Part shown: positions 7,895-16,302 of the stretch, piece by piece | How the letters are laid out: each line of letters starts with the position of its first letter | Position numbering within the stretch: position 1 is the first letter of the stretch | Assembly (NCBI RefSeq): GCF_003859795.1 | Contig: NZ_RQYI01000006.1 | Coordinates: 1 to 64,000, forward strand | Reading direction: 5' to 3' | DNA: 64,000 bases | Source of the DNA: Alloprevotella sp. OH1205_COT-284 | GTDB lineage: Bacteria > Bacteroidota > Bacteroidia > Bacteroidales > Bacteroidaceae | Made by a program: the position numbers and the translations under genes | The notes under the pieces: generated by a model | The model's database searches: none | What the model saw: only the letters and a program-made list of their open reading frames with translations | What the model was told of the DNA's origin: nothing

Positions 7895-8821
7895 ATGCAA
7901 GAACTCCACACTCTCCTCAACGAACATCTCCGCGTCGTCGTTGCCGCCCAAGGGGCTGAAATGCAGTCGCTGACCGACGTGCAAAGCGGACGCGAATATC
8001 TGTGGCACGGCGATGCCGAGTTTTGGAACGGCCGTTCGCCGCTGCTCTTTCCCATTGTCGGCGGTATGTGGAACGGCGTGTGTCGCATCGACGGCCGCGA
8101 ATATCGCATTCCCAAACACGGCTTCGTGCGCCAACGTCAGTGGACGCTCCTCCGCAGCACGCCGACCGCCCTGACTTTTACCCTCGAAAATGCTCCCGAA
8201 GAGGCCGCCCTCTTCCCTTGGCCTTATCGGCTCGAAGTAACCTATTCGCTCGACCGGCGCACCCTCCGATCCGACTTTCGCGTTGCCAATCTCTCGAAGA
8301 CCTCGCCCATGTGGTTTCAGTTTGGCGGCCATCCCGCCCTCCTCATGCCCGACTGGCGGCGCGAGGGACAAGATGTGCAGGGGTATCTGCGCTTCGAGGG
8401 ACGCCCCATTTCCATGCTCCGCGCCTCCGTGCAAGGCTGCACCGAAGCCGCGCGCGTGCCCATACCTTGGAACGACGACATGGAAACTTCCACTGCCCTC
8501 GCCCGTCATCAGCCCGCCAACGCCCTCGTGCCCGTTTGTGTCAAAACCTTTGCCCACGAAGCCCTCATCTTCGACGATCGGCAGGTGTCGGCCGTTCAGG
8601 TACTCGATTTGCAGAAGCGGCTCGTGGCGCGCGTTTCCTCGTCGGCTCCGGCTTGGTTGGTGTGGTCGCCACAGGGGAAGCACGCCCCCTTCGTTTGCTG
8701 CGAACCGTGGTACGGACTTTGTGACCCACAGGATTTTTCGGGTTCTATTCAAGAACGTCCCTACATTCAGCAGGCCGCACCCGGAGCCACATGGACGGGT
8801 TGGTATGCCATTGAGGTGTAG
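7895..8821 (+). CDS. Aldose 1-epimerase family protein (LacX-like)
   Basis: The 308-residue protein has the galactose mutarotase fold signature. The N-terminal part contains GAEMQSLTDVQSGREYLWHG (about 20-39), then SPLLFPIVGGMWNG and the YRIPKHGFVRQRQW block, which holds a conserved histidine used in sugar binding. A later segment, WFQFGGHPALLMP, supplies the second conserved histidine. The length and the PKHGFVR/GGHPA motifs fit the LacX-like branch of the aldose 1-epimerase superfamily rather than GalM itself. It would interconvert anomers of a sugar or sugar phosphate in the cytoplasm. It has no signal peptide, no sugar operon beside it and its own promoter. The exact sugar cannot be told. 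Confidence 0.88.
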   Translation: MQELHTLLNEHLRVVVAAQGAEMQSLTDVQSGREYLWHGDAEFWNGRSPLLFPIVGGMWNGVCRIDGREYRIPKHGFVRQRQWTLLRSTPTALTFTLENAPEEAALFPWPYRLEVTYSLDRRTLRSDFRVANLSKTSPMWFQFGGHPALLMPDWRREGQDVQGYLRFEGRPISMLRASVQGCTEAARVPIPWNDDMETSTALARHQPANALVPVCVKTFAHEALIFDDRQVSAVQVLDLQKRLVARVSSSAPAWLVWSPQGKHAPFVCCEPWYGLCDPQDFSGSIQERPYIQQAAPGATWTGWYAIEV

Positions 8822-8899
8822 CCACGTCCCGACAACGGCACACGCGCCTCGCTGCCGAAGTTTCCGCCTGCCCGCCGCCGACAAACGCGTGGGAGGCAG

Positions 8900-8995
8900 A
8901 AAATTCTAACTCAGAGGTAGGATTTTCTAACTCAGAGGTAGAAAAACCTACATTGGAGGTAAGAAAAACGACATGAGAACCGAGAAAAACGGGCG
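8900..8995. repeat. Intergenic 21-bp tandem array (four units plus part of a fifth)
   Basis: Units start at 8900, 8921, 8942, 8963 and 8984. The first two share TTCTAACTCAGAGGTAG; the next are diverged (CCTACATTGGAGGTAA, CGACATGAGAACCGA) but keep the exact 21-bp step and the A-rich start. The array begins about 80 bp after the epimerase stop. Confidence 0.85.
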
Positions 8996-9090
8996 TTCCC
9001 CGATGAGATGAAGGCATGTGCTTTTTCCTCATCCCTCCCACTACGCTGCAAGCCTTCCTGCATGTTCTATCTATGGGATTGACTACATGA

Positions 9091-9339
9091 GATACTGTAA
9101 AAAGAGTAGATGATACTGTAAAACCGGTAGATGATACTGTAAAACGAAATCCCAAGGAACGGCAAGTTGCGGTCTTGGATATGATGAAAGCAATGCCTAC
9201 CATATCGGCAAAAGAAATGGCCGACAAGCCGGCTGTGTCATACAGCACGATCAGACGAGATATAAATATACTGATGCAAGAGAAAAAGACCAGACGAGAA
9301 GGAGCTGACAAAACGGGGCAGTGGATCGTTTGCCGATGA
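9091..9339 (+). pseudogene. Relic of the C-terminal winged-helix of an AlbA/RecG-like ATP-binding protein
   Basis: An 82-codon frame, preceded by an in-frame TGA at 9088-9090 and lacking a start codon, ends at TGA 9337-9339. It opens with DTVKRVDDTVKPVDDTVKRN, a heptad repeat that is also a 21-bp DNA repeat. It continues into a winged-helix segment with SAKEMADKPAVSYSTIRRDI, INILMQEKKTRREGADKTG and QWIVCR. Proteins with an AlbA_2 domain (formerly annotated as RecG-like ATP-binding regulators) commonly end in DTV-type repeats plus such a winged helix. The DNA-binding part of a gene about five times longer has therefore been left behind. The family call is moderate; the missing 5' end is clear. 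Confidence 0.55.
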
Positions 9340-9380
9340 CCGCAAAAGCAAAAGCGTACCCATAGCAACTACTCACCGAA

Positions 9381-9448
9381 AACAACTCCGCGAGCGAACA
9401 CACGAAACAATAACCATGCTGTTTCGTGTGTTCGCTCGCGGAGTTGTT
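9381..9448. terminator. Perfect 29-bp inverted repeat, bidirectional terminator
   Basis: The arms 9381-9409 (starting AACAACTCCGCGAGCG) and 9420-9448 are perfectly complementary over 29 bp with a 10-base loop. It lies between the relic and the convergent waaA gene. It is much longer than an ordinary intrinsic terminator and the T tract is short. Confidence 0.75.
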
Positions 9449-9489
9449 TATTCTCTCACCGGAGCTTTTTGTTCGTCCTATGGGGAAAT

Positions 9490-10722
9490 TCACGCCGGGG
9501 CGTGAAAGACGTGGCGAAAGATCAGATCGGCCGCGCCGGCATTGTCGGAGATGTAGTTTCCGGCGGCCTTTCCGGCGGCGGCAAGACGTGAGGGATTTTT
9601 CAAGAAGTCGTTCATAATCGCGGCGAAGTCATCGGCCGATGCGATGGCCCGGCAACCGCCGTTGGCCAAGAGGTCGTTGGCCTCGCGGAAACGTTCGTGG
9701 TTGGGGCCGATGACGACGGGCACGCCGTAGACCGCGGCTTCGGGCACGTTGTGGATGCCTACGCCAAAACCTCCGCCCACATAGGCCACGGAAGCATATC
9801 GGTAGATAGAGGAGAGCAGACCGTAGCCGTCGATGAGCAGGCAGTCGTGCGAGGCGACGTTGTCGGGAGTGGCGCGCGAAAGTCGCACGACGGGTCGCTC
9901 GATTTTGTGCTCGATGTCTTGCAGATGACGGTCGTCCACGACGTGTGGGGCGATGACGATGCGCAGGTCGGGGTGGCGATTGAAATAGTCGATGATGATT
10001 TCTTCGTCGGGCTGCCACGTGCTGCCGGCCACAAGTACGGTGTGGTCTTGGGCAAACTTCTCGACGAGGGGCAGTTCGCGCGCGGCTCGGCGGATGTCGA
10101 TGACGCGATCGAAGCGTGTGTCGCCGCTCACGGTGACGTTGCCGGAAACGCCGATGCTTTGCAAGAGGGCGGCCGATTCTTCGTTTTGCACAAAGAAGTG
10201 GCTGATGCGTCGCAGGCAACGGGCGTAGTTGCGGCCGTACCACCGAAAGAAAATCTGCCGGGGGCGGAAAATGCTGCTCACGCTGTAAACGGGGATGCCG
10301 CGGTGGTGAAGCACGTCGATGTAGTTGCGCCAAAACTCATATTTGATGAGAAACACCATTTCCGGCCGCGCGGCTCTGATAAATCTTCGGGCGGCGGTGG
10401 GGGTGTCGAAAGGCAGGTAGCAAACGACATCGACATCGGCGTAGGTTTTGCGCACTTCGTAGCCGGAGGGGGAGAAGAAGGTGAGCAGGATTTTTCGGTC
10501 GGGCTGCTCGCGACGGAGGCGTTCGATGATCGGCCGCCCTTGTTCAAATTCTCCGAGCGAGGCGGCGTGAAACCACACATAGCGTTCGCCCTCTCTGATT
10601 TGGTGGCGGAGTATGCGCCATGTGTCGCGCTGTCCTCGCACCATGAGTCGGGCTTTGGGGTGTCCGAAGAGGGCGAGCAGCTTTACGATGAGGGCGTAGA
10701 GATAAATGCCGAAACTATACAT
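9490..10722 (-). CDS. waaA: 3-deoxy-D-manno-octulosonic acid (Kdo) transferase
   Basis: The 410-residue protein transfers Kdo from CMP-Kdo to a lipid A precursor at the inner membrane, making the first inner-core linkage of lipopolysaccharide. The N-terminal part has a membrane-associated helix (FGIYLYALIVKLLALFG) and the signature FHAASLGEFEQGRP (51-64), whose Glu58 corresponds to the catalytic base of the WaaA family. Later motifs are VFLIKYEFWRNY (about 120-131), the FFVQNEESAALL segment, and AYVGGGFGVGIHNVPEAAVY in the CMP-Kdo domain. The length is typical. gltX lies 3 bp upstream on the same strand, so waaA is read from the gltX promoter. Whether one or two Kdo residues are added cannot be told. 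Confidence 0.96.
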   Translation of the reverse strand: MYSFGIYLYALIVKLLALFGHPKARLMVRGQRDTWRILRHQIREGERYVWFHAASLGEFEQGRPIIERLRREQPDRKILLTFFSPSGYEVRKTYADVDVVCYLPFDTPTAARRFIRAARPEMVFLIKYEFWRNYIDVLHHRGIPVYSVSSIFRPRQIFFRWYGRNYARCLRRISHFFVQNEESAALLQSIGVSGNVTVSGDTRFDRVIDIRRAARELPLVEKFAQDHTVLVAGSTWQPDEEIIIDYFNRHPDLRIVIAPHVVDDRHLQDIEHKIERPVVRLSRATPDNVASHDCLLIDGYGLLSSIYRYASVAYVGGGFGVGIHNVPEAAVYGVPVVIGPNHERFREANDLLANGGCRAIASADDFAAIMNDFLKNPSRLAAAGKAAGNYISDNAGAADLIFRHVFHAPA

Positions 10723-10725
10723 GCG

Positions 10726-12282
10726 TCAGAGGCTGTCGATGGCAAAACGGATGCGGCGCAGCGTTTCCTCCTTGCCGAGAAATGCCGAGAGTTCGTACAT
10801 GTCGGGGCCTTTGCCTGCGCCGACGAGTGCCACGCGCCATGCGTTCCACGGCTTGGCTCCGGTTTGTTCGCACCATGGGTCGATGAGTGCCTTTTGCGCT
10901 TCGGCGGTGAAAGTGGTCAGACTTTCGAGCAGCCGCGCCACTTCGGCCATGGTTTCGGCGGAATCTTCTTTCCAGTTTTTCTTGACGAATTTGTCTTCTT
11001 TGTCGAAGGCGGTGGGCGCAACGAAGCAGAAGTCGCACAGCGGCCAAAGATCCCGGATGAAGCTGACGTTGCGCTTTTTGTTTTGTCCGCTTTGGGCATC
11101 GACATACTCAATGTTTTTCGTTTTCATCATGTCGATCACGGCCGCCGCGCGTTCGGGCGTGGTGTCGATGCCCTGTGCGGCGAGCAGTCGGACAAAGTCC
11201 GGTGCCAATTCTGCGGCAGGTGTGGCGAGCAGGTATTCGCGGTTGAACCACCAGCCCTTGACGTAGTCGAATTTCGCTCCTGCCTTGGAGCATTTGGCGA
11301 GGTCGAATTTGCGAATAAGTTCGTCCATGGACATCAGTTCGACGTCGTCGCCGGGATTCCAGCCCAGCAGAGCGAGAAAATTGATCACTGCCTGCGGCAG
11401 GTAGCCGCTTTCGCGATAGCCGCTGCTCACGGTGCCGTCTTCGCCTTTCCATTCGAGCGGAAAGACGGGGAAGCCCAATTTGTCGCCGTCGCGTTTGGAG
11501 AGTTTCCCGTTGCCGGTGGGTTTGAGCAGGAGGGGCAGGTGGGCAAATCGGGGCATGGTCTGCTCCCAGCCGAGGGCACGGTAGAGCAACACGTGGAGCG
11601 GTGCGGAGGGCAGCCACTCTTCGCCGCGGATGACGTGGGAAATCTCCATCAGGTGGTCGTCCACGATGTTGGCCAAATGATAGGTGGGGAGTCCGTCTGC
11701 GCTTTTATAAAGCACTTTGTCGTCGAGGATGGTGGAATTGATCACCACGTCGCCGCGGATCAGGTCGTCCACGTGTACTTCTTCTCCGGGTTCTATTTTG
11801 AAGCGCACCACATATTGGTCGCCGCGATTGAGGCGCGTTTCGACTTCTTCGGCGGTGAGGGTGAGCGAGTTGCTCATCGTGCCGCGCGTGGTGGCGTCAT
11901 ACTGGAAGTTGGCCGTGGTTTCGCGTCGCGCGTTGAGCTCTTCGGGGGTATCGAAGGCGATGTAGGCTTTGCCCTCTTTGAGGAGGATGTCTACATATTT
12001 CTTATAGATGTCGCGCCGTTCACTCTGCCGGTAGGGGCCTTTGTCGCCGCCGAAACTCACGCCTTCGTCAAACTCGATGCCGAGCCATTTGAACGACTCG
12101 ATGATGTATTCCTCGGCTCCGGGAACAAAGCGGTTGGAGTCGGTGTCTTCGATGCGAAACACGAAGTCGCCGCCGTGTTGTCGGGCGAAGAGATAATTGT
12201 AGAGCGCGGTGCGTACGCCGCCGATGTGGAGGGGACCTGTGGGCGAGGGGGCAAAACGCACGCGTACTTTTCTGTCGGACAT
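10726..12282 (-). CDS. gltX: Glutamate-tRNA ligase
   Basis: The 518-residue class I aminoacyl-tRNA synthetase charges tRNA-Glu in the cytoplasm. It has the HIGH-type motif PLHIGG (17-22) after RFAPSPTG and the KMSKS-type motif KLSKR (260-264). [10 protein letters not shown] and the C-terminal anticodon-binding region are both present. The length suits a Bacteroidetes GluRS. One GltX-type enzyme may be discriminating or may also make Glu-tRNA-Gln; this cannot be judged here. The gene begins the gltX-waaA transcription unit. The -7 box TATTTTTG lies about 85 bp upstream, with TTTG 19 bp further on. Confidence 0.97.
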   Translation of the reverse strand: MSDRKVRVRFAPSPTGPLHIGGVRTALYNYLFARQHGGDFVFRIEDTDSNRFVPGAEEYIIESFKWLGIEFDEGVSFGGDKGPYRQSERRDIYKKYVDILLKEGKAYIAFDTPEELNARRETTANFQYDATTRGTMSNSLTLTAEEVETRLNRGDQYVVRFKIEPGEEVHVDDLIRGDVVINSTILDDKVLYKSADGLPTYHLANIVDDHLMEISHVIRGEEWLPSAPLHVLLYRALGWEQTMPRFAHLPLLLKPTGNGKLSKRDGDKLGFPVFPLEWKGEDGTVSSGYRESGYLPQAVINFLALLGWNPGDDVELMSMDELIRKFDLAKCSKAGAKFDYVKGWWFNREYLLATPAAELAPDFVRLLAAQGIDTTPERAAAVIDMMKTKNIEYVDAQSGQNKKRNVSFIRDLWPLCDFCFVAPTAFDKEDKFVKKNWKEDSAETMAEVARLLESLTTFTAEAQKALIDPWCEQTGAKPWNAWRVALVGAGKGPDMYELSAFLGKEETLRRIRFAIDSL

Positions 12283-12365
12283 GATGATGGAAGTTTAGTT
12301 GCCGATATGCTGAATCTTACGGGTCTGTCTGCGGAAGAATGCCGCGAAGACCTCTTTTCGATCTG

Positions 12366-12373
12366 CAAAAATA
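12366..12373 (-). promoter_or_regulatory. gltX-waaA promoter -7 box TATTTTTG
   Basis: On the minus strand, TTTG (12393-12396) is followed after 19 bp by TATTTTTG (12373-12366). The leader to 12282 is about 80 nt. Confidence 0.7.
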
Positions 12374-12549
12374 CATGATAAAGGACGAAACGCAAAATTT
12401 TCCGTCCCTTATTGCCGCATCACGACCGCAAGAAAGGTTCTAAGAGTGCTCTGCGCGCCCCATGCTCCGAAGAGCGAGGCGAAAGGCGAGGGGCGAAAAA
12501 CTTCGGCATTTTGATTGGGCTATTCAAGGTAAATGCTTAAATTCGCGAC

Positions 12550-13515
12550 GTGAAATTTCGTTATTCTCTTTTTCTGTGCCTGTGGTGCTTCGTGTCGCTT
12601 CTCCCCATGCGGCTGCACTATTTTTTTGCCGACGTGCTGATTTTTCCGTTCGTGTTTCACGTTTTGAAATATCGCCGCCGGCTGGTGCGCCAAAACCTTG
12701 CGCTCTGTTTTCCCGAACGAAGCGAAGAGGAGCGTGCGCGCATCGAGCGCGATTTCTACCGTTGGTTTGCCGACTACATTGTCGAGACAATCAAGGAGAT
12801 GTCGATGTCGCGCAAGGAGATGATGCGCCGCATCACCTTTGAGGGCATCGAAGAAGCCGAGGCCGAAATGGAGCGCGAGGGCAGGTCGTTTGCGTTTCTC
12901 TATCTCGGCCATTTCTGCAACTGGGAGTGGGTGGCCTCTCTGCCCTATTGGAGCCGCACGGACACGGTGTTCGGCCAAATCTACCACCCTCTCCACAGCG
13001 AAATCATCGACCGCCTCTTTTTGCGCATGCGCGGCCGTTTCGGCGCGCTCAACATTCCGATGAAAGACACGCTGCGCACCATAATGTCGCTCAAACGCGA
13101 AGGCAAAAAAGCCATGATCGGTTTCATTTCCGACCAGTCGCCCAAGTGGGAGGCGATGCACTTTTGGACGACGTTTCTGCGTCGCGAGACATCGTTTTTC
13201 ACCGGCGCGGAGAAAATCGGGCGCAAGGTGGGGGCGAGTTTCTATTACGCCGACATCACACGCCCCCGGCGCGGCCACTATCATTGTGTGGTGCGGCGTT
13301 TGGAGGTCGATGAGAACGGCGGCCGCCATGCCGTGACCGAGGCCTACGTCCGTGCCATGGAGCGCAGCATCTGTGCTTCGCCGCATCTGTGGCTGTGGAC
13401 GCACAACCGCTGGAAGCGCACGCGCGAAGACTGGGAGCGGTTCATGGAAGCCCACGCCCCCGGCCGCATGCGCGGCGGCAGAAAAAAAAGTCGCGCCACC
13501 GCTTCCAAACCATAG
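12550..13515 (+). CDS. Lysophospholipid acyltransferase family protein (LpxL/HtrB-like)
   Basis: The start is the GTG at 12550, giving 321 residues with an N-terminal membrane segment (FRYSLFLCLWCFVSLLPM). The LABLAT acyltransferase signature H-x4-E is in YLGHFCNWEW, with His121 and Glu126. A later RGRFGALNIP segment and DQSPK are also typical. These proteins transfer a secondary acyl chain to a Kdo-lipid A precursor at the inner membrane. The adjacent waaA and the following glycosyltransferases support an LPS role, although other lipid substrates are possible. A weak -7-like box, TAAATTCG (12538-12545), ends 4 bases before the GTG, so the message may be leaderless. It is divergent from gltX and followed by a glycosyltransferase 46 bp on. 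Confidence 0.88.
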   Translation: MKFRYSLFLCLWCFVSLLPMRLHYFFADVLIFPFVFHVLKYRRRLVRQNLALCFPERSEEERARIERDFYRWFADYIVETIKEMSMSRKEMMRRITFEGIEEAEAEMEREGRSFAFLYLGHFCNWEWVASLPYWSRTDTVFGQIYHPLHSEIIDRLFLRMRGRFGALNIPMKDTLRTIMSLKREGKKAMIGFISDQSPKWEAMHFWTTFLRRETSFFTGAEKIGRKVGASFYYADITRPRRGHYHCVVRRLEVDENGGRHAVTEAYVRAMERSICASPHLWLWTHNRWKRTREDWERFMEAHAPGRMRGGRKKSRATASKP

Positions 13516-13561
13516 TCCGAACCACTCTCCCCGACGGGGAAGCCACTTATTTTTCACGCCC

Positions 13562-14377
13562 ATGCGCATCAGCATCATCACCATCAACCACAACAACCGC
13601 GAGGGGCTCGGCCGCACGCTCGACTCCGTGTTTGCCCAAACGCGCCGCCCCGACGAATACATCGTCATCGACGGCGGATCGACCGACGGCGGCCGCGCGC
13701 TCATCGAGAGCGTTTCCCACCGCCTGACCTACTGGGTGAGCGAGCCCGACGGCGGCATCTATCCGGCCATGAACAAGGGCGTTCGCGCCGCGACGGGCGA
13801 TTATGCCCTTTTTCTCAACTCCGGCGACGTGCTTTCGGCTCCCGACGTGTTGGAGCGTGTGGCGCCGTTGTTGGAGAGCGGCAAGGATTTCTACATCGGC
13901 GGCCTGCTCCACGCCGCACGGCCGGGCGGACGCATCGACGCCCCTCGCAGTCCGGGCGCACACTTCATGGCGTGCAACACGCTCTCGCACCAAGCCGCCT
14001 TCATCCGTCTCGACCTGCTCCGTCGCCGTCCCTATCGCGAGGATCTGCGCATCATGGGCGATTGGGAACAGATGTTTTACGAGCTCATCATGCGCAATGC
14101 CTCCTACGAGCGCATGGAGGTGACGGTGGCACGCTTCGACACGACGGGCATCTCGTCGTGGGCAAGTTCGGAGGCCACCCGCGAACGCGAGGTATGCCTT
14201 GTGTTGGAGGAGCATTTGGGGCAGCGACTGACGGAGGCCGTGAAAGGCCGTTCGCGAACGGAGCAGAAAATGCTCTACGCCCTCGACAAGGACGCCCCTT
14301 GGGAGCGCAACTTCAAAATTCTGCGCAACGCGCTCAAACTCTGTCTGCAAACGCTGCTCGGAAAAGCGCGGCGATAG
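13562..14377 (+). CDS. Family 2 glycosyltransferase
   Basis: The 271-residue protein is a GT-A fold inverting glycosyltransferase. It starts at the ATG at 13562 with the nucleotide-binding strand MRISIITINHNNREGLGRTL. DGGSTDG (about 40-46) is the first acidic motif, and SEPDGGIYPAMNKGVRAATG leads into LFLNSGD, the DXD-equivalent region. The frame is open upstream into the acyltransferase gene, but the family's N-terminus begins at this ATG. It is probably co-transcribed with the acyltransferase, pointing to LPS core or another surface glycan. It is clearly related to the gene at 17451 (shared SEPDGGIY and AMNKG blocks), so the two look like paralogues. Donor and acceptor sugars are unknown. 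Confidence 0.9.
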   Translation: MRISIITINHNNREGLGRTLDSVFAQTRRPDEYIVIDGGSTDGGRALIESVSHRLTYWVSEPDGGIYPAMNKGVRAATGDYALFLNSGDVLSAPDVLERVAPLLESGKDFYIGGLLHAARPGGRIDAPRSPGAHFMACNTLSHQAAFIRLDLLRRRPYREDLRIMGDWEQMFYELIMRNASYERMEVTVARFDTTGISSWASSEATREREVCLVLEEHLGQRLTEAVKGRSRTEQKMLYALDKDAPWERNFKILRNALKLCLQTLLGKARR

Positions 14378-14396
14378 CTCCGTCCCTTCTGCCCGA

Positions 14397-14447
14397 AACG
14401 CCTCCGCCCCCTCTTCAAAATCGCTTTGGAGAGGGGGCGGAGGCGTT
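14397..14447. terminator. Bidirectional terminator hairpin between convergent genes
   Basis: AACGCCTCCGCCCCCTCT (14397-14414) pairs perfectly with 14430-14447 around a 15-base loop. It separates the plus-strand GT2 gene from the minus-strand GT14 gene. Confidence 0.8.
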
Positions 14448-14465
14448 GTGCGAGGAAGTGTCCGG

Positions 14466-15350
14466 TCAAGCCGACGGCCGGACGAGGCGGCGCACTATTT
14501 CGGCGGCGGCTTCGGCTGAAAACTTTCGGGCAAACATCAGTTCGCACCGCATCAGTTCGTCGATGTCTTTCACCTGCCACACGTAGGGATTTCCCCGTTG
14601 CCAGTCGATGCGGCGCAGACTGCCGCGCTCGGGGTCGTCGGTGTCGTGGAGGGCGGCACGAAAGGGCGAATGCCACACGAGCGTCTGCTTGTAAATCTCA
14701 TCGGGGCAGAGGGTGTGGCGAAAGATGCGGCGCACGCAGGCTCGGTGTTCGAGCAAATGGGTGCAGAAGCCGTGGGTGATGCTGCACCAGTTGAAGCCCT
14801 TTTGAAAGTCGATGATGTGCCGCCGTCGGTAGCGCGCCATTTTTTGCACCGAGAGGGCGATGTTGCGAAGGGGGGCGGTGAAGCGGTGTCGCCAGCGGTG
14901 AGGTCGGCGTTTGAAGTAGCGGGTGAAGAAATAGCGTCGCGATATTTTGCGTTGCAGGTCGCGGCGGTGGTGTTCGTCGTTCCAAAACCCGATGAACTCG
15001 CGCCCGCCGCAGGTGGAGAAGAAAGCGTGGAGTTCGTCCATGGTTTTGATGGGCAGATCCACTCCCGACAGGAGGTGGTAGTAGGCATAGGTGCCGCGTC
15101 GGTGTGCGGCTTCAAAACATCGGAGTTCGGTTTCCACCTGCGACAAGTCGCCCCACCCCACCTCGGCCGACGGCTCGACGCGAAAGAGGCGTGCGTGTTC
15201 GAGCCGCAGGTCGGCCACGGCCTTGTTGAGGTCGGCGGCGCGGCGGTCGATGTGCAGAAAGATGTCGTTGCGCTCGTCGTCGAGCAGTCGAAGCAGGGCG
15301 AGGAGCACCTCCGGCTCTTGGTGAGCCATGATGAGAAACGCGTGTTTCAT
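14466..15350 (-). CDS. Family 14 (core-2/I-branching type) beta-1,6-N-acetylglucosaminyltransferase-like protein
   Basis: The start is placed at 15350 (MKHAFLIMAHQEPEVLLALL), giving 294 residues. An ATG 19 codons upstream would add a proline-rich stretch atypical for the family. GT14 hallmarks are FLHIDRRAADLN (about 32-43), VEPSAEVGWGDLSQVETELR, YAYYHLLSGVDLPIK, REFIGFW and NWCSITHGF. Animal members add beta-1,6-GlcNAc branches to mucin-type O-glycans; bacterial members are found in surface polysaccharide clusters. It is the last gene of a three-gene minus-strand unit with a GT2-type and a GT11-type enzyme. Donor specificity for UDP-GlcNAc is inferred only from the family. Confidence 0.87.
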   Translation of the reverse strand: MKHAFLIMAHQEPEVLLALLRLLDDERNDIFLHIDRRAADLNKAVADLRLEHARLFRVEPSAEVGWGDLSQVETELRCFEAAHRRGTYAYYHLLSGVDLPIKTMDELHAFFSTCGGREFIGFWNDEHHRRDLQRKISRRYFFTRYFKRRPHRWRHRFTAPLRNIALSVQKMARYRRRHIIDFQKGFNWCSITHGFCTHLLEHRACVRRIFRHTLCPDEIYKQTLVWHSPFRAALHDTDDPERGSLRRIDWQRGNPYVWQVKDIDELMRCELMFARKFSAEAAAEIVRRLVRPSA

Positions 15351-15396
15351 GGGTGTGAGGGGCAAAAAAGGGAGTGGGTCGTGTCGGTCGGGCGGT

Positions 15397-16293
15397 CTAT
15401 TCGGCACAATGCTCCGCCCAAAAGTCGCGAAAACGGTTGTCGGTGCGAATGCCGCCGCAAGCTCTCAGGGCGTCGTGCAGGTGGGTGCCGACGACGCGGT
15501 CGTATTCCGCTTCGAGGCGTCCCTCTTTGTAGAGGGCATAGAAGTATCGCCAGTGTCGTCCGCCGTGTTTGCCGGGATTTCGCTCCAACTCGCGGCCGCC
15601 GTTGATCATCTTTCGGATAAATGCGTCTTTGCCGCGCAGGTTGAAATGATAGACCTTGACGTCGCTGTCTTTTTGGATTTTGGGCAGCATCTTCACCTTG
15701 TGGTTGCCCATGGAGATTTGGAGGTATCCGTCGGCTCGGTGCATCACCTTGTGAGGGTGCGGGCCGTAGATGCCATAGGGGGAGAGTCCCATTTCGGCGC
15801 GCCGCTCCACCTCGTGCGTCGTTTCGTTCCATTCGCACAAGGGTTTGTTTTCTTGGGGCAGCATGCCGACCACTTCGCAGCGCAACACGTTGGCACGGGT
15901 GTCGGCGACTTCGTTTTTGAGCGAGCCGGAGGGGGCATACCAAAACTCGTCGGCGTCGGCGTTGATAATCCAGTCGGCGGCAAACCGCTCTTTGGCCATC
16001 ATCACCATGCGATCCACCCACCGGCGTTGGCGGTAGTCGCGTCCCGGTTCGTCGATGACGGCCAGCACCCAGCCCCGCCTCACGTAGCGGTCGATGATGG
16101 CGCGCGTGCCGTCGGTCGAATTGTTGTCGGTGATGATGAAGCCGTCCACGCCCATGGCTTTGTGGAAACGCAGGTTCATGTCGAGCAACTGCTCTTCGTT
16201 TTTCACGAGCAGCGTCATGATGATGCGCGGCGCGGTCGTGGGGCGCAGCGTAGCGGGAAGTGCGGCAATGGCATTGAGAATTTTTCGGAGCAT
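15397..16293 (-). CDS. Family 2-type glycosyltransferase (Glyco_tranf_2_4 type)
   Basis: The 298-residue protein begins with a hydrophobic N-terminus and then RIIMTLLVKNEEQLLDMNLR, typical of the Glyco_tranf_2_4 (GT92-like) group. Acidic motifs are ITDNNSTDGTRAIID (about 54-68) and WIINADADEFWYA (about 108-120), the latter holding the DXD metal site. KVYHFNLRGKDAFIRKM lies in the C-terminal half. The enzyme should add a sugar to a lipid-linked or core oligosaccharide on the cytoplasmic side. It is the middle gene of the GT11-GT2-GT14 unit, 9 bp after the GT11 gene and 46 bp before the GT14 gene. The sugar is unknown. Confidence 0.87.
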   Translation of the reverse strand: MLRKILNAIAALPATLRPTTAPRIIMTLLVKNEEQLLDMNLRFHKAMGVDGFIITDNNSTDGTRAIIDRYVRRGWVLAVIDEPGRDYRQRRWVDRMVMMAKERFAADWIINADADEFWYAPSGSLKNEVADTRANVLRCEVVGMLPQENKPLCEWNETTHEVERRAEMGLSPYGIYGPHPHKVMHRADGYLQISMGNHKVKMLPKIQKDSDVKVYHFNLRGKDAFIRKMINGGRELERNPGKHGGRHWRYFYALYKEGRLEAEYDRVVGTHLHDALRACGGIRTDNRFRDFWAEHCAE

Positions 16294-16302
16294 GGCGGAG
16301 GT

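Noticed and set aside
9697-12378. 893-codon frame antisense to waaA and gltX
   Set aside because: It shadows two well-recognised genes and has no family features; GC-rich codon use creates long antisense frames. The same applies to frames at 22679-25042, 28404-30632 and 34033-36318.
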